Shown: positions 16,459 to 24,890, counted from the stretch's first letter. The stretch is DNA of 64,000 bases from Streptomyces sp. NBC_00440 (GCF_036014215.1 NZ_CP107921.1:3773501-3837500); one strand, 5' to 3'. Numbers and translations: made by a program. Notes: generated by a model not told the origin, from the letters alone.

Positions 16459-17076
16459 TTACTCCGAGACCCCGCCCCGGGGGCGTCCGGCGTTGGCGGC
16501 GAGTGTGCGGGCGGCTTCGATCACTGTCTCGCGGCGGCGGGCGAAGGCGGCCTCGTCGGTCTCCTCGTCCAGAGCCATGCGGGCCATCCTGGGCACCGCG
16601 AAGTTCCACGCGATCAGCCCCATGATGGTGAACAGCAGGTCCTGGGCAGCGCGGACCCGGGCGTCCTCGGGCAGATGACGGGCCACGCCTCCGTCCACGA
16701 GATGGCGAGCCTTCTCGCGGAAACCGTCCCGGCGCTCCTGCTCACTCTCGGGTTCGTCGCCCGCCTCCAGCGCCTCCCACAGCAGCAGCCTGATCAGCTC
16801 CGGGTGCTCCTGGTACCAGTCGAAGAGCTGCCCGACCACCTCGGCCATCGCGTCGGGATCGACGGACACGGAGAGCCGGACCTCCTCCAGCTTGGCTCGC
16901 AGGATGGCGGTGAACAGCTTCTCCTTGCTGCCGTAGTACAGGTAGATGGCCTGCTTGTTGGCCCTGGCGGCCTTGGCGATCCGGTCGACCCTGGCCCCCG
17001 CCAGACCGTGCTCGGCGAACTCGGCGACGGCGGCGGCGAAGATGCGCCGCCTGGTGTCTTCCGCGTCATAGGCCAT
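16459..17076 (-). CDS. TetR-family regulator
   Basis: The 205-residue protein starts MAYDAEDTRRRIFAAAVAEF and has a TetR helix-turn-helix at about 27-46 (LAGARVDRIAKAARANKQAIY), followed by the conserved YLYYGSKEKLFTAIL. The ligand domain is unassigned. It is divergent from an SDR gene; the 98-bp gap contains two near-identical inverted 13-bp sites (CAACCRGATGGTT), one near each start, the usual plan for a TetR repressor that controls itself and its neighbour. ATG 17076 is preferred over an upstream start because the operator would otherwise lie inside the gene. Confidence 0.88.
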   Translation of the reverse strand: MAYDAEDTRRRIFAAAVAEFAEHGLAGARVDRIAKAARANKQAIYLYYGSKEKLFTAILRAKLEEVRLSVSVDPDAMAEVVGQLFDWYQEHPELIRLLLWEALEAGDEPESEQERRDGFREKARHLVDGGVARHLPEDARVRAAQDLLFTIMGLIAWNFAVPRMARMALDEETDEAAFARRRETVIEAARTLAANAGRPRGGVSE

Positions 17077-17085
17077 GAACAAATT

Positions 17086-17156
17086 AAACCATCCGGTTGA
17101 CTGCTCCCTGTCCAGGCAGCAGTATGAACACAAGAGTAAAACAACCAGATGGTTTA
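17086..17156. promoter_or_regulatory. Paired TetR operator between the TetR and SDR genes
   Basis: AACCATCCGGTTG at 17088-17100 and CAACCAGATGGTT at 17142-17154 are inverted copies of each other with one mismatch. Each is itself nearly palindromic. They flank the divergent promoters. Confidence 0.65.
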
Positions 17157-17174
17157 TTCACGGAAGGCTCTCCC

Positions 17175-17981
17175 ATGAGCACTGCGACTCCCGTCCCGAC
17201 CCCCATCCCCGTTCGCTCGCCGCTGCCGAGCGCCCTCTCCGGTACGACTGTCGTCCTCGTCGGCGGAAGCTCGGGAATCGGCCTGGCGGCGGGCACCCTG
17301 CTGCGTTCGGTCGGCGCCCGTGTCGTGCTGGTCGGCCGCGACCCCGACCGGCTGAAGGCCGCCGTCCACCGGCTGCACAGCGCAAGCCCGGCCGGGGCTC
17401 CCGACGATGCCGTGCTGGCCGTTCCCGGCGACGGCGGCGACGAGCGGACCCTCGCCGATGCCTTCGACAGGGCGGGTCACGTCGACCATGTGCTCGTCAC
17501 CGCGGGAGGCATGAACGGCATCGGCCCCCTGACCGGACTGTCGGCCGATGACATCCGCACGGCCTTCGACTCCCGGCTCCAGGCGGCCTTCACCACCGCC
17601 CGCACGGCGGCGACACGGCTTCCGGCAGGAGGCTCGCTCACGTTCAGCTCGGGGATCCTCGTGGTCCGCCCCGTGCCCGGGATGGCCGCCCCGCTGTCGG
17701 TGGCCGGTGCTGTGGAGACCCTCACCAGGGTTCTCGCCGTGGAGCTGGCCCCCGCACGGCTGCGCGTGAACACCGTCCGCTTCGGCCGGATAGACACACC
17801 GCTGCTGCGTTCGCTGCCGGGCCTGGACTCCGACGACGCGATCGCCACCGCCGGATCGACCACTCCCCTCGGCCGCTTCGGCACCGCTGAGGAAGCAGCC
17901 GCCTCGGCCCTCTTCCTCATGGCCAACACCTACGTCACCGGCCAGGTCATCACCGTCGACGGCGGCGAAACCCTCACCTGA
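17175..17981 (+). CDS. SDR-fold protein lacking the catalytic Tyr-Lys pair
   Basis: The 268-residue protein has a Rossmann nucleotide-binding site (VVLVGGSSGIGLAAG, about 25-39), the DxVLVTAGG strand (NNAG equivalent), the catalytic-Ser strand SLTFSSG and the C-terminal YVTGQVITVDGGETL typical of SDR enzymes. Where the family has YxxxK, however, the sequence reads PLSVAGAVETLTRV, with neither Tyr nor Lys. It may therefore be a non-catalytic NAD(P)-binding protein or use a different mechanism. It is divergent from and probably repressed by the TetR regulator. The start at ATG 17175 is in the S/T/P-rich leader MSTATPVPTP. Confidence 0.85.
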   Translation: MSTATPVPTPIPVRSPLPSALSGTTVVLVGGSSGIGLAAGTLLRSVGARVVLVGRDPDRLKAAVHRLHSASPAGAPDDAVLAVPGDGGDERTLADAFDRAGHVDHVLVTAGGMNGIGPLTGLSADDIRTAFDSRLQAAFTTARTAATRLPAGGSLTFSSGILVVRPVPGMAAPLSVAGAVETLTRVLAVELAPARLRVNTVRFGRIDTPLLRSLPGLDSDDAIATAGSTTPLGRFGTAEEAAASALFLMANTYVTGQVITVDGGETLT

Positions 17982-18036
17982 GCAGTCGGCCCCGGGAGCC
18001 TTGCCCGTAACCGCTCCCATGCCGGACCGGCCCACC

Positions 18037-18408
18037 TCAGTACGGCCCGCACGTGCCGCCCAGGACGGGGATCAGCGCCCCGCCGTCGACACGGAATTCC
18101 AGGTACGGGCGCACGGACCACTCGATCCACCGCCCCCGGTGACTCAGCGAGAACCCGCACGGCTCACCCCGGTGCAGTGCGCCGATCGCACCGACACAGC
18201 CACCTCCGTCGACCCAACTCAGCGCGCGGTGGCGCTCGATGGGCGGAAGGGCGTGCGCCAGCTCGCGTACGTCCGCTCGGATACGGCGGATCGCCTCGGC
18301 CGGTGCGGTGGCCGCGTACCGCGCCACGTCCGCAACGTCGTCGGCGCCCATCGTGCAGTAGGTGATCCGCTCGCACCAGAAGGCGCGGGTGGGGTGCGCG
18401 ACACGCAT
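18037..18408 (-). CDS. Conserved hypothetical protein, 123 aa
   Basis: ATG 18408 follows AGGAGGCC by a good distance, so initiation is well supported. The sequence opens MRVAHPTRAFWCERITYC and later has DDVADVARYAATAPAEAIRR, WVDGGGCVGAIGAL and an ending LIPVLGGTCGPY. It has five Cys and no signal peptide or membrane helix. I recall similar proteins in other streptomycetes without a known role and see no catalytic motif. The gene is alone on this strand, with the SDR gene converging on it (55 bp). Confidence 0.6.
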   Translation of the reverse strand: MRVAHPTRAFWCERITYCTMGADDVADVARYAATAPAEAIRRIRADVRELAHALPPIERHRALSWVDGGGCVGAIGALHRGEPCGFSLSHRGRWIEWSVRPYLEFRVDGGALIPVLGGTCGPY

Positions 18409-18432
18409 GATGTGGCCTCCTGACGCGACGTC

Positions 18433-18487
18433 GGGGCCGCCCCCTGCCTACTGCCGGCGTGACGAGCTGCAGGCAGGGGGCGGCCCC
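18433..18487. terminator. Long hairpin with perfect 17-bp stem
   Basis: GGGGCCGCCCCCTGCCT (18433-18449) pairs exactly with 18471-18487 around a 21-nt loop. It lies upstream of the 123-aa gene and is followed on the plus strand by TTCTTG. It probably stops read-through in either direction. Confidence 0.55.
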
Positions 18488-18491
18488 TTCT

Positions 18492-18669
18492 TGCCCCCTC
18501 AATCGGCGCAGACCGAAGGGGAGTTGAAGCGCCTTTGCATGAACACAGGTCACCAGTAGCCCCGTTGGCGGCGCGATATGAAGCTAGCGGTTGCACCCAC
18601 CCCGTATCAAGCGTTTGACGTCTAACGAGTGATACCAGTCGCCCGGATGAGTGCTACGGAACAAAACAA
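18492..18669. other. Intergenic stretch without a visible gene
   Basis: This stretch has lower GC than its surroundings and lies between two strong hairpins. It contains no frame with a plausible start and no RNA gene I can recognise. Confidence 0.5.
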
Positions 18670-18701
18670 GGCGGCCCCCACCTGCGCCGGTGGGGGCCGC
18701 C
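18670..18701 (-). terminator. Terminator of the XRE-DUF397 operon
   Basis: A perfect 13-bp stem (18670-18682 with 18689-18701) lies 21 bp past the DUF397 stop. On the minus strand it is followed by TTGTTTTGTT. Confidence 0.8.
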
Positions 18702-18722
18702 CGAAGCGGAAGTGGGCCCGAC

Positions 18723-18917
18723 TCACGCCAGGTCGTCGAACTCGCCCTCCTTCGCACCCCCGAGGAAGGCACGCAGCTTGGCGCGGGTCGTGTGGATGAC
18801 CACACCGGGGTTGTCGCTCTCACGCATCAGGATCTCGCCCCCTTGCTCGGCGAGTTCGAGACAGTTGTTCCCCTCCGCACCCGACGACTTCGAGGACTTG
18901 CGCCACTGGATTTCCAT
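18723..18917 (-). CDS. DUF397 protein
   Basis: The 64-residue protein begins MEIQWRKSSKSSGAEGNNCLELA, the defining DUF397 motif (W.KSS.S...NCVE.A), and continues with ILMRESDNPGVVI. DUF397 proteins are encoded next to XRE/DUF5753 regulators in Streptomyces and act as their small partners or antagonists (BldB/WhiJ-like systems; some work as toxin-antitoxin-like pairs). It starts 13 nt after the regulator stop codon. A GTG three codons upstream is an alternative start. Confidence 0.9.
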   Translation of the reverse strand: MEIQWRKSSKSSGAEGNNCLELAEQGGEILMRESDNPGVVIHTTRAKLRAFLGGAKEGEFDDLA

Positions 18918-18930
18918 GGTTCTCACGCCT

Positions 18931-19782
18931 TCATGCTTGTTGTGCGATTCTTCGGATGAAGTCCCGGGAACTCTCCGGATCGAGCGACCGCTCCTCGGTC
19001 CGGTCGAGCACTGCTCGATAGTTCACGAGACGAGTCTCGGCATCCAGAAATGCAGGCCCGGTCGCAGTGTCCATCTGAACGGTGTCGAGCTGCGGGACTG
19101 AGCCGTAGACGTATTGTGTCGAACTGCCGGGCTCCGGGAAACCGCCTGCCGCGAAGGGGATCACCCGGATAGTGACGTTGTCCCGGTCCGATTCCTTCAG
19201 CAGATGGGCAAGTTGACTACGGGCCACGCTCGGGCCGCCGTACGTCATCCGCAGAGCGGCCTCATGAATGAGGAACGTGCAGGCGAGCGGTGCTTCACGG
19301 TCGAGCACGTCTCGACGCTTCAGCCGATGGGACAGCTGCCGCCGCTGCCGTGCCGGACTCAGTGGCGGCACCACTTCCGCGAACACGGCACGGGCGTAGT
19401 CCTCATTCTGGAGCAGGCCAGGCATGTACATGATGTGCACCGAGCGGATCCCGACGGCATGGTGCTCCAGCTCGGCCAGGTCGAGCGCACCGCTGGAGAA
19501 GTCGTTGCGATAGTCCTCCCACCAGCCGCTTATGCGCTCCGACGCCATGTCGGCCAGAGCATCGATATAGGCCGCGTCAGGGCACTCGTACTGGCCGGCC
19601 CAGGTCCGCACCCGTTCACTACTGACCCCAAATCGGCCTGACTCGGTGTTGCTGATCGCAGTGCGGTCCGTACTGAGCAGCGCTGCGGCCTGAGCGAGCG
19701 ACAACCCCGCGTGCTCACGCATCTTCCGCAGCTCAGTGCCCAGACGGCGCTGCCGCGCCGTGGGCGCCTTCCTCGATGGCAT
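18931..19782 (-). CDS. XRE-family regulator with DUF5753 domain (WhiJ-like)
   Basis: In this 283-residue protein the N-terminal helix-turn-helix (about 12-65) includes AGLSLAQAAALLSTDRTAIS and NTESGRFGVS. The DUF5753 domain (about 95-275) includes SVHIMYMPGLLQNEDYARAVF and HLLKESDRDNVTIRVIPFAAG. Such regulators pair with DUF397 proteins and often with a nearby RsbW-like ATPase, as here, and several affect aerial growth or antibiotic production. ATG 19782 follows AGGAG; the frame runs on upstream to 19866 without a better site. Confidence 0.9.
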   Translation of the reverse strand: MPSRKAPTARQRRLGTELRKMREHAGLSLAQAAALLSTDRTAISNTESGRFGVSSERVRTWAGQYECPDAAYIDALADMASERISGWWEDYRNDFSSGALDLAELEHHAVGIRSVHIMYMPGLLQNEDYARAVFAEVVPPLSPARQRRQLSHRLKRRDVLDREAPLACTFLIHEAALRMTYGGPSVARSQLAHLLKESDRDNVTIRVIPFAAGGFPEPGSSTQYVYGSVPQLDTVQMDTATGPAFLDAETRLVNYRAVLDRTEERSLDPESSRDFIRRIAQQA

Positions 19783-20022
19783 CGACCTCTCCTTAAGTCG
19801 GAACCCAGTGTGGCCCGTGCCCATTCGACAGTCCACCTCGTTGAGTGAATGAGTCGACTTGGTCACACTAATTAGCCTTGTGCACTAACGTCGTCATCGA
19901 CGTCGACAAGCCCGAAGTGCAGCCGCTTCAGCGCGCCTTGAGTCCTGCGCGCCGATCCGGCCATTGCCACGGACAACGAGCGGCGCACCCGTTTCGGATC
20001 GCATCGCGTAGGGAGAACCCTC

Positions 20023-20469
20023 ATGACCCCCGCCGCACCACGCCGCCCACAGGGCGGCGAGTTCTACCGCATCGCCCTGCCCAACACCGCCAACGCACCC
20101 CGCATCGCACGGGACTTCGTCACCTCGCTGCTCACCGTCAGCCGTCACCGCGACCTCACCGACGACGCGCGGCTCTGCGTAGCGGAGGTGGTGACCAACG
20201 CCCATCGCCACACCCGTACGCCCCGGATCCAGCTGTACGCGACCGTCAACCGCAAGCAGATCACCGTCTCCGTGGCGGACAACGCGCCCTGGTTCCTTCC
20301 CGCCCTCGCCCCCTCACCTGCGGACGATCAACTGGAGTGCGGGCGCGGACTGTTACTGCTCGACCGACTCGCGTTCGCCTGGGGATGGACCCTCCTGGGC
20401 GGCTGCACCCCGGACCGCAAGGCCGTCTGGTTCACGCTCGCCAGGGCCGGGACCGGCGAGCCTCGATAG
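20023..20469 (+). CDS. RsbW-like ATP-binding protein with a TTA codon
   Basis: The 148-residue protein is a stand-alone HATPase domain: the N-box CVAEVVTNAHRHTRTP, a G1-type ISVADNAP strand (VSVADNAPW) and the G2-type GRGLLLLDRL. This matches anti-sigma-factor-like serine kinases. Codon 111 (20353-20355) is TTA, the leucine codon that needs the bldA tRNA. I found no other in-frame TTA in the genes of this window, so translation should be linked to development. It is divergent from the XRE-DUF397 pair and completes the common three-gene cluster. Confidence 0.88.
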   Translation: MTPAAPRRPQGGEFYRIALPNTANAPRIARDFVTSLLTVSRHRDLTDDARLCVAEVVTNAHRHTRTPRIQLYATVNRKQITVSVADNAPWFLPALAPSPADDQLECGRGLLLLDRLAFAWGWTLLGGCTPDRKAVWFTLARAGTGEPR

Positions 20470-20675
20470 CGCCGCGCGCCCCTCCTCACCTGCTGTTTTC
20501 CCATACTCGGACCGATGCGACGCTCCGGCGCGTGCAGTCGGCAACGCAGGCCGACTCCGTAGCTCGTTGGAGTGGATGCCCCGGGCTGATCTTCTGCTCG
20601 AAGCAGTCGATCTGTATACCTATGGCTACGGAGGGTTACTTATTCAAGTGACCCGTCAGCGCCAAGGAGCATCTG

Positions 20676-21146
20676 GTGAAGTTCCGTAATTCTCTGTGTG
20701 TCGCGGCCGTATCGGCCTCGCTGATCCTCGGTGCGGGTAGTGCCTTCGCGGCTCCCGCCCTGACCACAAGCCAGGCCGGAGCGGCCAAGGTTGCCGCCGC
20801 GCGTCCCACCAGTGACACCATCATCCGGCCGCGCGCGCAGATCTGTAAGAACGGTGCGTGGACGTCGGGCAACGGCCGGACCATCCTCCGCATGCAGGAG
20901 GACGGCAACTTCGTCCTCTACAAGGACGGCCACCCGGCCTGGCAGGCGCCCCACACCTGGTCGCACGGGAACTGCGCCGTGTTCCAGGAGGACGGCAACT
21001 TCGTCGTCTACAACTCCGCGAATGAGCCCGTGTGGGCGTCCGGCACCTGGCACAAGGGCGCCTACCTGGCCATCCAGGACGACGGCAACGTCGTCATCTA
21101 CAACAACGAGCACCGCCCCGTCTGGGCGACCAACACGGGTGACTGA
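20676..21146 (+). CDS. Secreted bulb-type (B-lectin) mannose-binding lectin
   Basis: The GTG at 20676 follows AAGGAG by 6 nt. The 156-residue product has a Sec signal peptide (LCVAAVSASLILGAGSAFA, cleavage near residue 26) and one B-lectin domain. Three copies of the mannose-binding motif QxDxNxVxY are present: MQEDGNFVLY, FQEDGNFVVY and IQDDGNVVIY, each followed by a (A/V)W-type strand. All three sites look intact. The protein probably binds mannose-containing glycans outside the cell, for adhesion or defence. Two Cys in the domain could form a disulfide. Confidence 0.9.
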   Translation: MKFRNSLCVAAVSASLILGAGSAFAAPALTTSQAGAAKVAAARPTSDTIIRPRAQICKNGAWTSGNGRTILRMQEDGNFVLYKDGHPAWQAPHTWSHGNCAVFQEDGNFVVYNSANEPVWASGTWHKGAYLAIQDDGNVVIYNNEHRPVWATNTGD

Positions 21147-21394
21147 CCTGACAGTTCCCGACCCGGGAGCTGAAGGCTGACAGCCGAAATGAAGAAGGGG
21201 CGGCGAGCCGTCAGGGCCCGTCGGGTCTCCGCCCCGCCAACCGCACACCGAGAACCGAGCGCCGGGACGCCGGCCCCTCGCCGACACCACCGGACCAAGA
21301 TCCACACCTTGCTCACTTTACGTAGCAAGTCCGCTACTTTCAGTGACGCAACGGCCGTGTGGACGGCCGTGCTTCCCGGAAGGACCTCTGCACC

Positions 21395-21859
21395 ATGCGA
21401 CGTGTCACCAAGATCGGCCTGTTTGCCTCGGCCCTGATGCTCACCCTCACCGGCGCCGCCACCGCCACCGCCCAGCCGGACACCGCCACCACCCGTGCCG
21501 CAGCAGGCGACGCCGCCTACTTCGAGGTGGCCAATGACCATGACTACCGCAACACCTGGGTCATCAAGCTGACCAAGCCCGAGGAAATCCAGCACGCCCG
21601 CGACCTGGCGAGCGGCGCGACGACCGAGAGGCCCCACGTCATCGGGCGGATCGACAAGCGGCCCGCGCCGTACAACCCCCGCTGGAGCTACAACCTCCGC
21701 CCGGACACCATCAGTTTCTTCGACTACGCCATCGAGGTCTGCGACGCGCACCCCGCGTACGTCGAGGAGCACCTGGACGAGGCGGGCGGGGCGTTCCTCC
21801 CGGGCCTGGTCTGGTGCCCCTGGTCCTCGCACATCACGAAGGAAGTCCCCGCGCCCTGA
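21395..21859 (+). CDS. Secreted BP74-type (calmodulin-binding-like) protein
   Basis: The 154-residue protein has a Sec signal peptide (KIGLFASALMLTLTGAATATA, cleavage near 26-28). The mature part carries YFEVANDHDYRNTWVIKLT, then YNPRWSYNLRPDTISFFDYA and GAFLPGLVWCPWSS. These match a bacterial family related to the Dictyostelium BP74 adhesin, often labelled calmodulin-binding. Two conserved Cys (in EVCDAHP and VWCPWS) may pair. Function in bacteria is unknown. ATG 21395 follows GGAAGGACC. A short inverted repeat, GTAGCaagtccGCTAC (21325-21340), lies in the promoter region. Confidence 0.75.
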   Translation: MRRVTKIGLFASALMLTLTGAATATAQPDTATTRAAAGDAAYFEVANDHDYRNTWVIKLTKPEEIQHARDLASGATTERPHVIGRIDKRPAPYNPRWSYNLRPDTISFFDYAIEVCDAHPAYVEEHLDEAGGAFLPGLVWCPWSSHITKEVPAP

Positions 21860-22125
21860 TCTCGCTCTCCCGCCACGGGCTGCGGCCCCCGTCTGCCTAG
21901 TCGGTCCGGGCACCTTCGACGACTCGCTCACCGTGACGCCGTACTTGTTCCAGGCGACGGTTACAAAGTGGACTGGAATCAGCCCGCCCACCGGCATTGT
22001 TGGGGCCCGGCCCCGTCGTCAACCCTGCCGTCGTGCGAGCACACGGACGCCCTCGGAGAGTGGTGGTCGGCTCGTCCAGGGCAAGTGGCCGACAGGGCTG
22101 GACGCGTTCTTGAACCCGGGCTTGT

Positions 22126-23469
22126 TCATGAACGCCGGGCTGATTCCGGCGTCGGCTCTTCCTCCGCGGCCGGTGCCGGCCGGCCGGTCCTGGGATTCGG
22201 CAACCGCGTGGAGTCGGCGTCCGGTCGGCCGGTGGTGTCGTCCGGTTCAGTGACCTGCAGGCCGTCCGGATGTTCCGAGCGGGTGCTGGTGCGGGCGCGC
22301 GGCGATGCCACGGTCCGCACCCCGGAGGCCAGTTCGTGGAACCAGAGTTGAGGCGCCCGGCGTCGGGCCAGGAGTACGTACGCGCCTACCCAGCCGCAGA
22401 CGAAGGTAGCCAGCAGTATCTGCGGGAAGTGGCCGATCAGCAGCCAGTAGACATCATGCACGCCCGCCTGGGTGACCTGGCGGAGCAGCCCCATGGGCCT
22501 GTCCAGCAGGACCAGCGACGCCGCCACAAAGGTCGCCACCAGCGGGAGGGCGACCACGCCCAGCAGCACCGCGCGTACAACGAGCCGCCACAGCGCGGGC
22601 TTGCCGTCTTCTCCGACCGGTACGAGCCGGAGCAGGAGCAGCCGCTTGCCCGGGGTCACCCCGATCAGCCAGGGCACCACGACGAAGTAGGCGGGGAGGG
22701 CCACGGCCATCACCGGCGGCAGGACCTCAGAGCCTTGCTGCCCGGCGTACATCAGGGCCAGGACCGCAGCGGCGATCACGGCCGCGGCCCCGGCCAGGTC
22801 GGCCAGCAGCGCCACCAGCCGCTGACCGACGGGGACGAGCCGCCGCTCACCCACCCTCTCTTCCGGCGTGTCCAGTGTCGGCAGCACCCGGGCGAGCGGT
22901 CCGGCCACGCACCAGCCGACCAGTGCTCCCGCGGCGTTGATCAGCAGGTCGTCCACGTCGAACAGCCGGTAGGGGCACGGGTAGATACCCCACAGCGCGG
23001 TGCCCTGCGTGATTTCGAAGAACAGTGAGGCGCCGAAGCCCGCGACCGCCGCCGCCGCGATGCCGCGCCGCAGGTGATAGCGGACGAAGGCACCCAGCGG
23101 CACCAGCATGACCAGGTTCAGCAGCGCACCGGCCACCGCTGGGTTGTGGAACACCAATGCGCCAAGCGAGACCTTGTGGTGCGCGTCCTTCCAGATGTCA
23201 CCGAAGGTGTTGCCCGGTATCCACTGCGGATGGGCGACCGCGGCGAACCTCCGGCACATGCCCTGCGTCTCCTTGGGCAGCGGCACGATCGTCATGCACA
23301 GGGCCGAGATCGCGTAATACAGGAAGCCAAGGAGCGACATCACGCGCCATTGCGACATGACGCCGTGCCGCCGGTACAGGACGACCGCCGTCGGCAGGAA
23401 CAACACCAGGGCCAGGAGAGGGAAGAGCGCCGCGGCCGTCTTCACCGGCAACAGGTAAACAGAAACCAT
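22126..23469 (-). CDS. VanZ-RDD fusion membrane protein
   Basis: In this 447-residue protein residues 1-205 form a VanZ-like domain with five helices and the conserved FGASLFFEITQ...RLFDVDDLLINAAGALVGW signature. Residues about 220-395 form an RDD domain (QRLVALLADLAGAAAVIAA, then WLIGVTPGKRLLLLRLVP). The last 60 residues are hydrophilic. VanZ proteins give low-level teicoplanin resistance in enterococci; the RDD domain is a membrane domain of uncertain function. ATG 23469 is preferred to the frame start at 23496: a TATAGT box (23476-23481) ends 6 nt before it, suggesting a leaderless mRNA. Confidence 0.88.
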   Translation of the reverse strand: MVSVYLLPVKTAAALFPLLALVLFLPTAVVLYRRHGVMSQWRVMSLLGFLYYAISALCMTIVPLPKETQGMCRRFAAVAHPQWIPGNTFGDIWKDAHHKVSLGALVFHNPAVAGALLNLVMLVPLGAFVRYHLRRGIAAAAVAGFGASLFFEITQGTALWGIYPCPYRLFDVDDLLINAAGALVGWCVAGPLARVLPTLDTPEERVGERRLVPVGQRLVALLADLAGAAAVIAAAVLALMYAGQQGSEVLPPVMAVALPAYFVVVPWLIGVTPGKRLLLLRLVPVGEDGKPALWRLVVRAVLLGVVALPLVATFVAASLVLLDRPMGLLRQVTQAGVHDVYWLLIGHFPQILLATFVCGWVGAYVLLARRRAPQLWFHELASGVRTVASPRARTSTRSEHPDGLQVTEPDDTTGRPDADSTRLPNPRTGRPAPAAEEEPTPESARRS

Positions 23470-23594
23470 GCGGAGACTATACGATCCTCTAAACACTGTG
23501 TGTATAGCCGGACGGGCTGCGAATCCACCAGCAGGCGGACGGGGGGGGGCCGCTCTCCGTGTGGGGCACCCGTGCTTCTCAGTGATCTTTCTGG

Positions 23595-24794
23595 TTACTT
23601 GCTGAGCCGGCCGAGCTGAGAACGGTAGTCGGGCAGGTCGATGGTGCTGATCTTCTGCCCCTCCTTGAGCATCCAGTTCAGGAGGGAGCGCCTGTTCAGA
23701 AGGCCGTTCCGGATCCGGAGGCCGACCGTGGTGCCAGGGGCGAGGAACTTCCCGGTGCGGCTGCCGCCCTTCTGGCAGCCCTGGGCATAGCCGCGCATCG
23801 CGTTCTCATACCGGCTGAAGGCCGCACGCCGGTCGCCATTGGCCAGCGCGAGTTCGCCGGCCAGCACGTAGGCGGCCACCATGCCGGTTCCGGTGCCCAT
23901 GCCGCCGATCGTCGCGCCGCAGGCGGCGTCCCCGACGAGGCCGATGCGCCCTGTGGACCAGGCGGGTACGTCTGCCCGGCTGATCGAGTCGAAGTACAGT
24001 TCCGGGGCCTGCTGCAGGGAGTCGAGAAGCCGCGGTACCTCCCAGCCGAGCCCGGCAAATGCCTTGACGATCAAAGCCTTCTGTTGTTCCAGGTCATGGC
24101 GGTCATACGTGACCTGGGGCGAGGCGAAGACGAAGAAGGCACTGGCCTTCGCCGCGTCCCGGTGATCGCCGCCGACCCTGGCGAGTCGGCCCGGCGTGTT
24201 GTAGCCCACCGAACATCGCCCGATGCCAAGGTCGTTGGGCAGCTGCCAGGTGGCGGCGTAGTAGCCGAGATGGCGGACGAAACTCTCCTCGGGGCCGAAG
24301 GCGAGTCGGCGCACATTGGAGTGCAGCCCGTCCGCACCGATGACGAGGTCGAACTCTCGCGGTGTGCCGTGCCGGAAGGTCACCTGTACGCCTCCGGTGG
24401 TCTCGGTAAGGCTGGTGATCGAGTCGCCGAAGACGTATTCGGTGTGCGGGCGGCTGTGCTCGCAGAGCACCCGGGCCAGGTCTCCGCGGAGTACCTCCAC
24501 GTCGCCGCCGGCGAACTCGGCGGGCAGGTGCAGAAGAGATCGGCCGTGCTCGTCGACGAAGCGTATGGGGCTGCCGCCGGTCTGGATCCGGCGCAGCTCC
24601 GCGAGAACACCCATGCGCTTCAGCACGGTGAGGTGTGCCTCTCCGCGGAAGTCGACGGCTTGGCCACCGGCACGCAAGGCCGGTGTCAGCTCGACCACTG
24701 TGGGCCGGAAGCCATAGCGGCCCAGCCAGTAGGCCAGGGCCGGACCAGCGATGCCGGCACCGGAGATGAGGACGTTCTTGTTCAGGGGAACCAC
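23595..24794 (-). CDS. FAD-dependent monooxygenase (PHBH/TetX class)
   Basis: The 399-residue flavoprotein has the FAD dinucleotide motif VLISGAGIAGPALAYWLGRY (8-27), the DG motif in FDLVIGADGLHSNVR and the GD motif RIGLVGDAACGATIGGMGTG. It belongs to the TetX/PgaE-like aromatic or tetracycline-type hydroxylases; the substrate is unknown. It is divergent from a TetR gene with a shared inverted-repeat operator, so it probably answers to a small molecule sensed by that repressor. The annotated GTG at 24794 lies only 1-2 nt from its GAGGAG, too close for normal use, so the true start may be a downstream non-ATG codon. Confidence 0.88.
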   Translation of the reverse strand: MVPLNKNVLISGAGIAGPALAYWLGRYGFRPTVVELTPALRAGGQAVDFRGEAHLTVLKRMGVLAELRRIQTGGSPIRFVDEHGRSLLHLPAEFAGGDVEVLRGDLARVLCEHSRPHTEYVFGDSITSLTETTGGVQVTFRHGTPREFDLVIGADGLHSNVRRLAFGPEESFVRHLGYYAATWQLPNDLGIGRCSVGYNTPGRLARVGGDHRDAAKASAFFVFASPQVTYDRHDLEQQKALIVKAFAGLGWEVPRLLDSLQQAPELYFDSISRADVPAWSTGRIGLVGDAACGATIGGMGTGTGMVAAYVLAGELALANGDRRAAFSRYENAMRGYAQGCQKGGSRTGKFLAPGTTVGLRIRNGLLNRRSLLNWMLKEGQKISTIDLPDYRSQLGRLSK

Positions 24795-24803
24795 TCCTCA
24801 CAG

Positions 24804-24854
24804 AAACTGTGTCCACCGGATACTGATTATTAGTGTGTACGGTAGACACAGTTT
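24804..24854. promoter_or_regulatory. TetR operator between the FAD-monooxygenase and TetR genes
   Basis: AAACTGTGTCCACC (24804-24817) and GGTAGACACAGTTT (24841-24854) form a 14-bp inverted repeat with one mismatch. They are separated by 23 bp that carry AT-rich -10-like sequence (TGATTATTAGTG). Confidence 0.65.
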
Positions 24855-24890
24855 TGGCGGATTGGCAACACTGCGGAGGGGAACGGCGAA

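Noticed and set aside
18580..18660. tRNA-like or attachment-site-like sequence
   Set aside because: No cloverleaf can be drawn and no integrase lies nearby.
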